Origin: Chitinophagales bacterium
GTDB taxonomy: Bacteria > Bacteroidota > Bacteroidia > Chitinophagales > UBA2359
Reading direction: 5' to 3'
Length of the DNA stretch: 64,000 bases
NCBI GenBank assembly: GCA_020628375.1
Contig: JAHDFD010000006.1
Location: 60,100-124,099, forward strand
The notes beneath the pieces were generated by a model. That model was not told where the DNA came from and ran no database searches. It saw only the letters and a list, made by a program, of their open reading frames with translations. Positions 17,832 to 26,747 of the stretch are shown in pieces. Position numbers and translations under genes: made by a program. How positions within the stretch are numbered: the first letter of the stretch is position 1; the number at the start of each line of letters is the position of its first letter.

Positions 17832-18794
17832 ATGAATGAGAAAATGGCAAAAAATCAATTTGGTAACAAGGGGTGGACACCTGAGAGACTTGGAAATTTA
17901 AAAGGTAAAACATTCGCCATAACTGGTACAACAAGTGGAACTGGCTTTGAAGCTACAAGGATACTTCTATCCAAAGGAGCTAAAGTGGTCATGCTAAACC
18001 GTAATCCCCAGAAAGTAGAAGGTATTATTACTACTTTAAAGCAAGATCTGGGTAACGATATAGATATCTTATCAATTATAATTGATCTAGGCATACAAGC
18101 TTCTGTTAGAAAAGCTGCTACTGAGGTAATTGAAAAAGTAACTCATTTAGATGCACTGATCTGTAATGGTGCTATCGCTCAGGTTCCTAAACAAGTATTA
18201 ACCGTTGATGGATTTGAAAGTCAGCTTGGTGTAAACCACTATGGACATTTCACTTTACAAGCCCTACTCTTTCCATTAATAGAAAAATCAAAAGGTCGTA
18301 TAGTTGTTGTTGGAAGTATGGGGTATAATATGGGCATCAAGACCATTCAGTTCGACGACATGAACTGGGATAAGAATTATAGTGCAAATCCTGTTTACAG
18401 CCAAAGCAAATTGGCACAAATAATGACGGTATATGAATTACAGGATAGATTGAAAAAAGCCGGTAAAACAGGTGTGAAAGCTTATGCGTGTCATCCGGGG
18501 GCTTCAAGCACATCACTAATAAAAACAAGCGGTAGTTTTATGATGCGTATTATCTGGAAATTAATGACCTTATCTCCTATGGTTCAATCTGCCGAAAAAG
18601 GAGCATATCCGCAGCTGATGTGTGCGACAGAACCTGACTTGGATCAAAGTGGTTTTTATGGTCCAACAGGAAGCGGTTATTGGACCGGCCCGGTTGGAGA
18701 ATGCAAATTGGAACCACATGCTAAAGATAAGTCTGTAGCTGAACGATTATGGGAAGTGTCAGAACAGGCTACAGGTCAGAAATTTGAGGTATAA
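17832..18794 (+). CDS. Short-chain dehydrogenase/reductase (SDR)
   Basis: This NAD(P)-dependent oxidoreductase has a Rossmann fold. The nucleotide-binding motif is FAITGTTSGTGFEA (residues 28-41). A basic patch LNRNPQKVEG after strand 2 suggests NADPH. A CNGAI segment replaces the usual NNAG. LGVNHYGHFTLQ and the catalytic YSQSK follow a GSMGY serine, so the triad is intact. The overall look is like retinol-dehydrogenase or protochlorophyllide-reductase-like SDRs, and the substrate is unknown. An ATG at 17844 is an alternative start. It leads an apparent three-gene group with a membrane protein 31 bases downstream and an AraC regulator. Confidence 0.88.
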   Translation: MNEKMAKNQFGNKGWTPERLGNLKGKTFAITGTTSGTGFEATRILLSKGAKVVMLNRNPQKVEGIITTLKQDLGNDIDILSIIIDLGIQASVRKAATEVIEKVTHLDALICNGAIAQVPKQVLTVDGFESQLGVNHYGHFTLQALLFPLIEKSKGRIVVVGSMGYNMGIKTIQFDDMNWDKNYSANPVYSQSKLAQIMTVYELQDRLKKAGKTGVKAYACHPGASSTSLIKTSGSFMMRIIWKLMTLSPMVQSAEKGAYPQLMCATEPDLDQSGFYGPTGSGYWTGPVGECKLEPHAKDKSVAERLWEVSEQATGQKFEV

Positions 18795-18825
18795 TATGAT
18801 TCTCACATTTAAAATTTAACTAAAT

Positions 18826-19338
18826 ATGGATATTCTAAAAGCATCAACAGATTGGGCTAAAGCAGAACTTTTTTCAACACCATTTTTCGTTCTTTTCGGT
18901 ATATTATTTATGGTCGCAAGTTTTGGTTTCTTCCAACTAGGAAAAACTGAAATGGCAAGAGCCTATATTTACCCTACATTGGTAGCAGGCTCATTATTGA
19001 CAATTATAGGACTAGGATTATTTTTCACTAATAAGAAAAGAGTTACTCAATTTCAAGTTGATTACAAAAAAAATGCACCTGCATTTGTAGCTTCAGAACT
19101 CGAACGAGCAGATGCTACATTAAAGGAATATAAAAATATTGTTTTTACGGCTATACCTATCATTATAATAATTTGTTCCTTAGTCATATTGTTTGTCAAA
19201 ACGCCGATCTGGAGGGCAAGTATGATTACAACAATAGCAATGTTAGTCGTTATTCTTTTGATCGATGGTACGGCTTCTGCTAGAGTAGATGCCTACAATA
19301 AACAATTATTATCTGTAGAAAAAGAAATGAAAAACTAA
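18826..19338 (+). CDS. Four-helix integral membrane protein, unknown function
   Basis: This 170-residue protein has four predicted membrane segments: FFVLFGILFMVASFGFFQLG, YPTLVAGSLLTIIGLGLFF, VFTAIPIIIIICSLVILFV and MITTIAMLVVILLI. A charged loop (KKRVTQFQVDYKKNAPAF) lies between helices 2 and 3. No known domain was recognised. It sits between the SDR gene and the AraC-family regulator and ends one base before the regulator's start codon, so it is in the same transcript. It may be a sensor or transporter partner, but nothing in the sequence proves that. Confidence 0.75.
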   Translation: MDILKASTDWAKAELFSTPFFVLFGILFMVASFGFFQLGKTEMARAYIYPTLVAGSLLTIIGLGLFFTNKKRVTQFQVDYKKNAPAFVASELERADATLKEYKNIVFTAIPIIIIICSLVILFVKTPIWRASMITTIAMLVVILLIDGTASARVDAYNKQLLSVEKEMKN

Positions 19339-19339
19339 G

Positions 19340-20251
19340 ATGCAGCATTTTAAAACTTTATCTGCTTACCTGAATTATCTGGAACTTCCTCCACCAGAAC
19401 ATCCTATGCTAAGTATATTTATAGCCATAGCCGATGATTTTTTGCCTTGCCCTAAAAAGAGTTCTCCACCAATTACCAATGATTGTTATACCATTAGCTT
19501 TAAAAAAAATGTACAAGGCAAATTGAATTACGGCCGAACCCAATATGACTTTACTAATGGAGCTTTGTTTTTCATTTCTCCAGGACAAGTTTTACAATGG
19601 GAAAATAGCTTAGTTTATGAACAAAAAGGCTTTTCAATTAGCTTTCATAAAGACTTTATAAAAGGCAGTGAACTAAATCAACAAATAAAGAATTATGGAT
19701 TTTTCTCCTATTCGGTAAATGAAGCTTTACATCTTTCACCAAAAGAAGAAAAACAAATGGAAACAATAGTAGAAAACATTGATATTGAGTATAAAAACAA
19801 CCAGGATCAATTCAGTAAAGAAATCATTATTTCTCAATTAGCTACATTACTAAAATATGCCAACCGATTTTATGAAAGACAATTTTTAAACAGAAAAGAG
19901 CTTTCTATTGATTTATTGGACAAGTTGAATTTCCATTTATCAGCATACTTAGAATCGGGACAATTACAAGAGAACGGTATTCCAAGTATAGAACAAATAG
20001 CAACCGAATTATCAGTTTCACAACGCTACCTGAGCGATACATTAAAAAAGGAAACCGGTAAAACTACAACTGAACATTTGCACCTATACCTCATCGATGA
20101 GGCAAAGAATATTTTACTTCAACCCAACAAAAGTATTTCAGAAGTAGCTTACGAATTAGGATTTGAATATCCACCCTACTTTTCAAGATTGTTTAAAAAG
20201 AAAGAAGGAATTAGTCCTACAGCATTCAGGAAAAAATATAACTCGAATTAG
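19340..20251 (+). CDS. AraC-family transcriptional regulator
   Basis: This protein has 303 residues. The N-terminal part (about 1-170) looks like the cupin-like effector domain found in Bacteroidota AraC proteins (GALFFISPGQVLQWENS). The C-terminal part carries two helix-turn-helix motifs: PSIEQIATELSVSQRYLSDT, then KSISEVAYELGFEYPPYFSR followed by LFKKKEGISPTAFRKKY, the AraC signature. It probably controls the upstream SDR and membrane protein genes, to which it is tightly linked (one base from the previous stop). The effector is unknown. Confidence 0.92.
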   Translation: MQHFKTLSAYLNYLELPPPEHPMLSIFIAIADDFLPCPKKSSPPITNDCYTISFKKNVQGKLNYGRTQYDFTNGALFFISPGQVLQWENSLVYEQKGFSISFHKDFIKGSELNQQIKNYGFFSYSVNEALHLSPKEEKQMETIVENIDIEYKNNQDQFSKEIIISQLATLLKYANRFYERQFLNRKELSIDLLDKLNFHLSAYLESGQLQENGIPSIEQIATELSVSQRYLSDTLKKETGKTTTEHLHLYLIDEAKNILLQPNKSISEVAYELGFEYPPYFSRLFKKKEGISPTAFRKKYNSN

Positions 20252-20466
20252 ATACTGACTTAAATTAAATAATTCAAGTTATGATGAATAACATTTATGT
20301 ACATATAAGCCAGTCAGCATTCCCCTTAATTTTTTCAAGCGTATGGGTTCTTTTGTGGACAGATCCGTATTTAATCGTTAAATACAATAGCATTTATAAA
20401 TTTTGTTAAAAATGGAATAGACTTTGAATTATATATTTTACTTTTGAAGTATAAAAATTTGAAGTT

Positions 20467-21096
20467 TTGAAAAAGATATTATTATTTGTTATGGTACTTT
20501 CATTAGCTGCATGTGGCAGTGAAAGTGCAGATAAGGCAAAAGCCGATGCTTCTGATGCTAAAACAACAGCTGCAACTGCTGAAGCAAAAAAGACTAAGGC
20601 AGAACAAAACATACCCGTAATTAAAAAGACACAACCTAAAAACACAAGACCACAGCCTGCTGCTGTAGCTTTAGCTGACTACAAAGCTAAGAATGAAGGT
20701 TGGATGGTTAATTTTGAAGATGCAAAGGCTAAATCGATTAAGAGTGGAAAACCAATTTTGGCAAATTTCACAGGTAGTGATTGGTGTGGATGGTGTAAAA
20801 GATTAGATAAGTCTGTTTTCCACCAACCTGGATTCAAAGAATGGGCTGATAAGAATGTAGTTCTTTTAGAATTAGACTTTCCTCGACGATTCAGAGTTCC
20901 AAACGAAATAGCTGCGCAAAATAATGGTTTAAAGCAGGCTATGGGTATCAGAGGATTTCCTACAATTTGGTTATTCGATATGAAAGAAAATCCTGAAGGT
21001 CAAATGGCTATTAACCCATTAGGAAAAACAGGATACACTAAAACATTGAACGAGTTTCAACAAACAATTGAAGGATTCTTAAAGAAGAAAGGATAA
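20467..21096 (+). CDS. Thioredoxin-like lipoprotein
   Basis: The start is a TTG at 20467, chosen because only it gives a full lipoprotein signal (MKKILLFVMVLSLAACG, lipidated Cys16). The next ATG at 20491 would cut the signal in half. Residues 20-70 are a flexible Ala/Lys-rich and Pro-rich linker. Residues 75-209 are a thioredoxin fold of the thioredoxin_7 type, with the active site SDWCGWCKR (Cys107, Cys110) and the cis-proline region RGFPTIWLFD. The protein should sit in the periplasm, anchored to a membrane, and act as a disulfide reductase or a sensor of periplasmic thiols. It is monocistronic with its own terminator. Confidence 0.88.
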   Translation: MKKILLFVMVLSLAACGSESADKAKADASDAKTTAATAEAKKTKAEQNIPVIKKTQPKNTRPQPAAVALADYKAKNEGWMVNFEDAKAKSIKSGKPILANFTGSDWCGWCKRLDKSVFHQPGFKEWADKNVVLLELDFPRRFRVPNEIAAQNNGLKQAMGIRGFPTIWLFDMKENPEGQMAINPLGKTGYTKTLNEFQQTIEGFLKKKG

Positions 21097-21120
21097 TTGA
21101 ATATTAACAAAACAATTGTG

Positions 21121-21156
21121 AAAGGAAGTTTCTATTTTTGAAACTTCCTTTTTTTA
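21121..21156 (+). terminator. Intrinsic terminator after the thioredoxin-like gene
   Basis: A perfect 12-base-pair stem, AAAGGAAGTTTC with GAAACTTCCTTT, has a 7-base loop and runs directly into a series of Ts. It lies 25 bases after the stop codon at 21096. Confidence 0.9.
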
Positions 21157-21172
21157 TTTGCTGAATTAAAAT

Positions 21173-21523
21173 ATGCAAGCATTAAAATTAATCGCCTGCT
21201 GTGATAAATGTTATAAACTTACAGAAGTCCTGCCTTTTTCAAAAGACCGCATTGAATTACAGAAGATATTAGGCAATTCATTCTACTTAAAGTGCGAACA
21301 TTGTTTTTATCAATCAAGAATTTATATAGATGAAGTTAGGGCAGTAATTTCAACTAAGATCCATTTTCTCATCATCTCTATTATAGCTATTTCAATTCTT
21401 TTTGTTTTTACCAAGTATGGTATAATTCCTTTATTTATAACGTTATTGATGTCTGTTGTCTATTATCAACACATGAACGAACGGGTCAAAGAATTTAATA
21501 AATTTCGTATAGGTAAAAAATAA
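21173..21523 (+). CDS. Small zinc-finger membrane protein, unknown function
   Basis: This 116-residue protein begins with a putative four-cysteine zinc site: CDKC near residue 10 and CEHC near residue 43, about 30 residues apart. Two adjacent hydrophobic helices follow (FLIISIIAISILFVFTKYG, then IPLFITLLMSVVYY), and the tail is basic (ERVKEFNKFRIGKK). The zinc site probably faces the cytoplasm. It ends 33 bases before the AAA ATPase gene on the same strand and may be co-transcribed. No family was recognised. Confidence 0.68.
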   Translation: MQALKLIACCDKCYKLTEVLPFSKDRIELQKILGNSFYLKCEHCFYQSRIYIDEVRAVISTKIHFLIISIIAISILFVFTKYGIIPLFITLLMSVVYYQHMNERVKEFNKFRIGKK

Positions 21524-21556
21524 ACGTTAAATTAGCTACTTAAAATCAATATATAA

Positions 21557-22954
21557 ATGGCGGCTAAAGAAGAAAAACTTTTAGAATATATAGATAGAAA
21601 TATTAAAGACCTCAGACCTCACCTTGCAGCATTCAAAAAAGATTTAAAGTTAAAGAAACCTTATCTGACCTATATAGTAGCTGATATTCAATATATCTGT
21701 TTGCATTTAATGAATATTGACAATGATATGTCTGATGCACGCTATGCACTATTAATTGAGATACTCAATCATATAAAGCCGGGAATTGTTCCTATAAAAG
21801 AGTTTAAAAGTGGAGAGTATGAATCGGAGAATTACCGTTTCAAAAACAATAAAAAATACCGCGAGAACGAAAAAGATGTTGAAGAATTAATTCCTGAATT
21901 TGTAAAATATTTAGAGAAACAGTCCGGTGTAAACGATGCTTTAACCCAAGCTAAAGAGCTATATTGGCGCATTGCACACGATGTCTTTTATGCAAGTGGA
22001 ATAGATGCAGATGCAGAATTATTTGATACATACACCAAAGTTCTTTTCCCTACGAAAAGCACCGAAGAATTACTAACCGGTAAAAAAGTAAGAAAAGGAA
22101 TCGATCAGGAAGCATTGGATAAGGTACTTGCTAAAATGAATAAATACATTGGTCTGAAAGAAGTGAAAGACGAAGTAAGTGAGTTGATCAACTTTCTGAA
22201 AATTCAGAAAATGCGGGAAGAAAATGGCATGAAAGTAATTGGTGCTACCCGACATTTGGTGTTTACCGGAAATCCCGGAACAGGAAAAACGTCGATTGCC
22301 AGAATGCTAGCCGAGATCTTTGCTGCTTTGGGTATTCTTAGTAAAGGACACCTAACTGAAACAGATCGCTCAGGATTAGTGGCAGGTTATGTCGGACAAA
22401 CAGCAATAAAAGTACGTAAAGTAGTAGATCAGGCATTGGGTGGTATTTTATTTATAGATGAAGCGTATGCATTGGCAGGTTCTGGAGAAAAAGATTTTGG
22501 TCAGGAAGCTGTAGATACGCTTATTAAGCTCATGGAAGACAATAAAGATGACCTTGTTGTAATAGTTGCCGGATATACAGAACCAATGAAAAAGTTTATC
22601 GACTCCAATCCAGGTTTGCGTTCTAGATTCAATAAATACATCAACTTTAAAGATTATACAGTACAAGAACTTCTCGATATTTTCAAATTGTTTGTTAGAT
22701 TAGATGAATTCAAACTAGCAGATAAAAAAACAGAAGAAAGAGTAAGAGAGATCATTAAAGCCCAACACGCACATAAAGATGAGACTTTTGGTAATGCAAG
22801 AATGTGTCGTAATCTCTTTGACGAAATTATTAGAAATCAAGCTAATAGGTTAGTTAAGCTAAAATCTGTAGATAAGAAAAAACTTGCTACTTTAAGGGTA
22901 AGTGATATTCCAAGTCCTGAAGAGTTTGCAAGTGGCACAAAAGTCGATGGATAA
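21557..22954 (+). CDS. CbbX/CfxQ-like AAA ATPase
   Basis: This protein has 465 residues. The N-terminal 170 residues are helical, and a segment IDNDMSDARYALLIEIL recalls TerB-like domains. From about 190 it is an AAA domain of the CbxX/CfxQ type. It has the family region KYIGLKEVKDEVSELINFL, Walker A TGNPGTGKTS (238-246), pore-like loop DRSGLVAGYVGQT, Walker B GGILFIDEAYAL (295-306), and sensor and arginine-finger region NPGLRSRFNKYINF. Relatives include the Rubisco activase CbbX, SpoVK and the EccA-type ATPases of type VII secretion. There is no Rubisco here, so it probably remodels another protein. Its small zinc-finger neighbour may be a partner. Confidence 0.85.
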   Translation: MAAKEEKLLEYIDRNIKDLRPHLAAFKKDLKLKKPYLTYIVADIQYICLHLMNIDNDMSDARYALLIEILNHIKPGIVPIKEFKSGEYESENYRFKNNKKYRENEKDVEELIPEFVKYLEKQSGVNDALTQAKELYWRIAHDVFYASGIDADAELFDTYTKVLFPTKSTEELLTGKKVRKGIDQEALDKVLAKMNKYIGLKEVKDEVSELINFLKIQKMREENGMKVIGATRHLVFTGNPGTGKTSIARMLAEIFAALGILSKGHLTETDRSGLVAGYVGQTAIKVRKVVDQALGGILFIDEAYALAGSGEKDFGQEAVDTLIKLMEDNKDDLVVIVAGYTEPMKKFIDSNPGLRSRFNKYINFKDYTVQELLDIFKLFVRLDEFKLADKKTEERVREIIKAQHAHKDETFGNARMCRNLFDEIIRNQANRLVKLKSVDKKKLATLRVSDIPSPEEFASGTKVDG

Positions 22955-23070
22955 TGTTTATTATTATATTAAAATATCGCTTACAAACAATTTCTTAATG
23001 TAAAATCAAAGTTTTGGGTACTTATCCGAAACTGATTCCTTCATTAAGCGTAAACTGAATAAAAATAATT

Positions 23071-23610
23071 ATGAAAGGTATAGTTTTTACCGAATTCCTC
23101 GAAATGGTTGAAAACGAGTTTGGATATGAAGTCGTTGATTATATTATAGACAACTCTGATCTGGAATCGGGTGGAGTTTATACTTCGATTGGAACTTATC
23201 ATCATAGTGAGGTGGTACAACTTTTAATGAACTTATCAGAAAAAGTAGAAATGGACCCAGGCGCTTTGCTTAAGACCTTTGGGAAATATTTGTTTGATAC
23301 ATTTACTAGAGCCTATCCAATGTTCTTTGAAGCAGAAGATAACGCCTTTGGCTTCCTTGATTCAATTGACAGGCACATACACGTTGAGGTATTAAAACTA
23401 TATCCCGATGCTACCCTACCACGTTTCGAAACACAGGTGTCGGATGATGATGTAATGACGATGATCTATAAGAGTGAAAGAAAAATGGGGGCATTAGCAG
23501 AAGGATTGATAGAAAAAGCAATGGAATATTATAATACGCCATATATTTTATCAAAAGAACTCATGAATGAGGATGGCAGTATGGTGAAATTTGTTATTGA
23601 AAAGAAATAA
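23071..23610 (+). CDS. H-NOX haem nitric-oxide sensor
   Basis: This 179-residue protein is a full-length H-NOX domain (haem NO/oxygen binding). The haem-propionate motif YxSxR is present as YKSER (Tyr133, Ser135, Arg137). The proximal haem histidine is probably His104 in IHVEVLKLYPDATLP. MKGIVFTEFLEMVENEFGYE at the N-terminus is characteristic. No obvious distal-pocket tyrosine is seen at the equivalent of Tyr140 of the oxygen-binding homologue, which favours NO-selective binding, but this is inference. The gene is followed after 52 bases by a hybrid histidine kinase and then a response regulator, the usual H-NOX signalling arrangement. NO binding would be expected to alter kinase activity. 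Confidence 0.95.
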   Translation: MKGIVFTEFLEMVENEFGYEVVDYIIDNSDLESGGVYTSIGTYHHSEVVQLLMNLSEKVEMDPGALLKTFGKYLFDTFTRAYPMFFEAEDNAFGFLDSIDRHIHVEVLKLYPDATLPRFETQVSDDDVMTMIYKSERKMGALAEGLIEKAMEYYNTPYILSKELMNEDGSMVKFVIEKK

Positions 23611-23662
23611 ATATATAGAATACCTTTATCTTTCAAAAATCTATACGATTTAATACTTAATT

Positions 23663-25771
23663 ATGGAAGAAATACAGCTTTTAAAGAAAAGAATAGAAAG
23701 GGAAAGAAGAGCCCGTAAAGAAGCTGAATCAATTCTGGAAGTTAAGGCTATAGAACTATTTAAAGCCAATAGAGAACTAAAGATCATAAATCAGGATCTA
23801 GAAAAGGAAATTGCAAGAAGATCGAGCCAGTTATACAAAAGTGAATTCAAATACAGAAGTATAATCGAAAACATGGAGCTTGGTTTACTCGAGATCGATA
23901 AAGAAGGAACCATTATTCAAGCTTTCGATACTTTCAATGAAATGACTGGATATCTTGAAGGAGAATTAGTAGGCAGAAATTTTATCGAAACATTATTAGT
24001 AAGCGAGTTTGTGCCGATTTTTAAAGAACAAGAGGAAAAAAGAGAACACGGGGAAGCAGACGTTTCCGAATTAAAAATATTCACAAAAGATAGGGAAGAG
24101 ATATGGGTAATTGTTAGTGGAGCACCCATTTTCGATAATATCGGAAATATTATTGGATCAGTTGGTATTTATTATGATATTACTGAAAGGAAAAATCTGG
24201 AAGACAGATTAAAATTAGCAAGACAAACCGCTGTTCAGGCACAACAGGCAGAAAAGCAATTTCTTGCAAGTATGAGCCATGAGATCAGAACTCCCCTGAA
24301 TGCGATTATTGGAATGACACACATGCTTAGCGATACAGTTTTAGACGAAACACAACAAGATTATCTTGAGGTGCTTTCAAGCTCTGCAAGCATACTAAAA
24401 AATCTTATTTCTGATATTTTAGACATTTCTAAGATCGATGCCGGTAAATTGGAAGTTAACCCCAAAGTTATCAACCTTAAAGCTGAAACGCATAAGTTAA
24501 TCAATATATTCAAAGCGAAAACCCGAGAATCAAAAGCTGAATTCAAGCTAGATTTTGATGATAGGATTTCTCATTTAGTTCATTGCGACCAACAATTACT
24601 CAACCAAGTCCTAATTAACTTATTGGGCAACTCCGAAAAATTCACCAAAGACGGAACCATAACTTTACGAATAAGCTTAAAGGCCTCTGACACAACACGT
24701 TATATTATTTTATTTGAAGTTGTCGATACAGGTATAGGAATGTCTCCTCTTGAACTTGAAAAAATATTTGTACAATTTGTGCAAGCCAATGTAGAGATCA
24801 GAAAGAACTATGGAGGTACAGGCTTAGGTTTAACTATTTGCAAGCGTTTAGTTGAACTAATGGGCGGTTATATTGATGTTTCTTCTCAACAAGGAGTGGG
24901 TACCAACTTCTATTTTACATTGAACCTCGAAATAAGTGAAAAAGAAGCTGACCTTGAAATTATGGAAGGCGCTTCGGTTCTATCTAAAATGATCGATTCA
25001 AATTTAGATATTCTGATAGCTGAAGATAATGAAATGAATATCAAATACATTGATAGTTTATTGAAAAAATGGAACATCAATCATGAAATTGCTTATGACG
25101 GACGTCAGGCAGTAGAAAAATATAAGGCTGCTAAATTTGACATTGTTTTAATGGATTTGAATATGCCGGAAATGGATGGTTTCGAAGCAACAAGACAGAT
25201 CAGAGAAATGGAAGGTGTTCATAGTAAAATTCCGATCGTTGCACTTACTGCTTCTACATTTTTATCTAAAAAGCATTTAGCACTTCAGGCAGGAATGACC
25301 GACTTTCTATCTAAGCCATTTACGCCTGAACAACTTGCAGAAGTAATTAGCAAATATACAGATGCTGATGTTGAGAATAAAGAAACTGTTATCGATGCAA
25401 ATTCCGATTCTCCTGCTTATCATTCCGCTTTGAATAATCAACATTTATTGGAAGTTTATGGTAATGATATGGATTACGCACTTTCAATGTTTGAAACATT
25501 TATCGAAATCATTGATGATGAATTGACCTTATTGATAAATTATGCAGAAACAGATCAAAAAGAAGAATTAAAGGGTCAGGCACATAAAGTTAAACCAACG
25601 TTTGCAATGGTTGGCTTGAATCATATTACCGATGAAATGCAAGAATTTGAAGACTCGGTAATGGAACTAAGCTTTGAAAAAGCTAAAGAAAAGGTATATC
25701 ATTTTGAAAAGGAGATCAAAAAGTTTATTCCGATCATTAAAAGTGAAATAAGCCGAATAAAGAACTTGTAA
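23663..25771 (+). CDS. H-NOX-associated hybrid histidine kinase (PAS-HisKA-HATPase-REC-Hpt)
   Basis: This 702-residue soluble kinase has, in order, an N-terminal coiled coil (1-60), a PAS domain (65-180, ending YYDITERKNLE), and HisKA with SMSHEIRTPLNAI (phospho-His206). The HATPase domain follows with NLLGNSEKFTKDG, VVDTGIGM and GGTGLGLTICK. A receiver domain has phospho-Asp498 in IVLMDLNMPEMDG, and the C-terminal Hpt domain has the phospho-histidine in GQAHKVKPTF (His641). The receiver plus Hpt arrangement allows a four-step phosphorelay. There is no transmembrane segment, so input is cytoplasmic, consistent with the adjacent H-NOX sensor. Start ATG is 52 bases after the H-NOX stop. Confidence 0.95.
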   Translation: MEEIQLLKKRIERERRARKEAESILEVKAIELFKANRELKIINQDLEKEIARRSSQLYKSEFKYRSIIENMELGLLEIDKEGTIIQAFDTFNEMTGYLEGELVGRNFIETLLVSEFVPIFKEQEEKREHGEADVSELKIFTKDREEIWVIVSGAPIFDNIGNIIGSVGIYYDITERKNLEDRLKLARQTAVQAQQAEKQFLASMSHEIRTPLNAIIGMTHMLSDTVLDETQQDYLEVLSSSASILKNLISDILDISKIDAGKLEVNPKVINLKAETHKLINIFKAKTRESKAEFKLDFDDRISHLVHCDQQLLNQVLINLLGNSEKFTKDGTITLRISLKASDTTRYIILFEVVDTGIGMSPLELEKIFVQFVQANVEIRKNYGGTGLGLTICKRLVELMGGYIDVSSQQGVGTNFYFTLNLEISEKEADLEIMEGASVLSKMIDSNLDILIAEDNEMNIKYIDSLLKKWNINHEIAYDGRQAVEKYKAAKFDIVLMDLNMPEMDGFEATRQIREMEGVHSKIPIVALTASTFLSKKHLALQAGMTDFLSKPFTPEQLAEVISKYTDADVENKETVIDANSDSPAYHSALNNQHLLEVYGNDMDYALSMFETFIEIIDDELTLLINYAETDQKEELKGQAHKVKPTFAMVGLNHITDEMQEFEDSVMELSFEKAKEKVYHFEKEIKKFIPIIKSEISRIKNL

Positions 25772-25788
25772 AAATTGTAAATTCCCTT

Positions 25789-26490
25789 ATGGATATTTTA
25801 AGGTGTATTATTGTTGAAGATGAGATAATGGCTCGAAAGTCATTAGAAAGGCTTTGTGAAAAGTCTGAACATATAGAGGTAGTTCAAAGCTTTGAAAATG
25901 CCGAAGGTGTTAAAGATCTTATGAATAAAGAGTCTGTTGATCTTATTTTTCTGGATATTGAAATGCCCGGAATTTCAGGTTTAGAGCTATTGGACCAGTT
26001 ATCCTATATTCCCCAGGTAGTTTTTACTACCTCTAAAAAAGAATATGCTTTTGATGCTTACGAATATGATGTAACCGATTTCCTGAAAAAACCTGTTACT
26101 CAGGTAAGATTTTTCCAGGCGGTTGAAAAAGCTATACAAAGAAGCTATCAATTGAATGCCGTTGCAAAAGCCAGTGCTCTGAATGAAATATACATCAAAG
26201 AAGATGGCGCACTCATTCGATTAGATTATAATAATATTCTTTTCTTCGAAAACTTTGGAGACTATGTAAAGGTAGTAACCACCGATAAAGAACACATTAT
26301 TTATGCTACAATGAAATATATTGATCAGAAGATTTCTCACCCTCGTTTTCTAAAAGTACATCGTTCATACATAGTAAACTTAGGCAAAATTGTCGATATA
26401 GAAGAAAATTCTATGGTAATCGGAAAAAAAGTAATACCGATCAGTCGTGCATTCAAACCAATTCTCATGTCTAGCATTAATCAGTTATAA
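25789..26490 (+). CDS. LytTR-family response regulator
   Basis: This protein has 233 residues. The receiver domain (1-120) has the acidic pair EDE (residues 10-12), phospho-acceptor Asp56 in LIFLDIEMPG, and the conserved Lys of LKKPVTQ. The LytTR DNA-binding domain (about 135-233) shows IYIKEDGALIRLDYNNILFF and RFLKVHRSYIVNLGKI. It begins 17 bases after the kinase stop, completing the NO-responsive operon (sensor, kinase, regulator). It probably receives phosphate from the kinase's Hpt domain. Target genes are not visible here, and no clear LytTR-type direct repeat was identified upstream. Confidence 0.94.
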   Translation: MDILRCIIVEDEIMARKSLERLCEKSEHIEVVQSFENAEGVKDLMNKESVDLIFLDIEMPGISGLELLDQLSYIPQVVFTTSKKEYAFDAYEYDVTDFLKKPVTQVRFFQAVEKAIQRSYQLNAVAKASALNEIYIKEDGALIRLDYNNILFFENFGDYVKVVTTDKEHIIYATMKYIDQKISHPRFLKVHRSYIVNLGKIVDIEENSMVIGKKVIPISRAFKPILMSSINQL

Positions 26491-26747
26491 TCTACGATTT
26501 GAATACTTTTCATGATTCACATGGCAACTGTTTTATAACTTTTTCATATTAAAATTATTCAAATAAAATTTGTTATATAATGAATTAATCTAAAACTAAG
26601 CTCTAAATTTAAAGATAAAGCACTAGCATTATCATTTACCAAATATATTCTAAAATCTGACTTAAATCAAAAACTAAATTCTCACCCATATTTTACCTAA
26701 GAAATCCACCATTCTATATATTTACAATATACAAACACGCTCTAAAC

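Noticed and set aside
21557..22954. Rubisco activation by the CbbX-like ATPase
   Set aside because: No Rubisco or Calvin-cycle gene is in the window and the N-terminal domain differs from CbbX, so the name cbbX is not applied.
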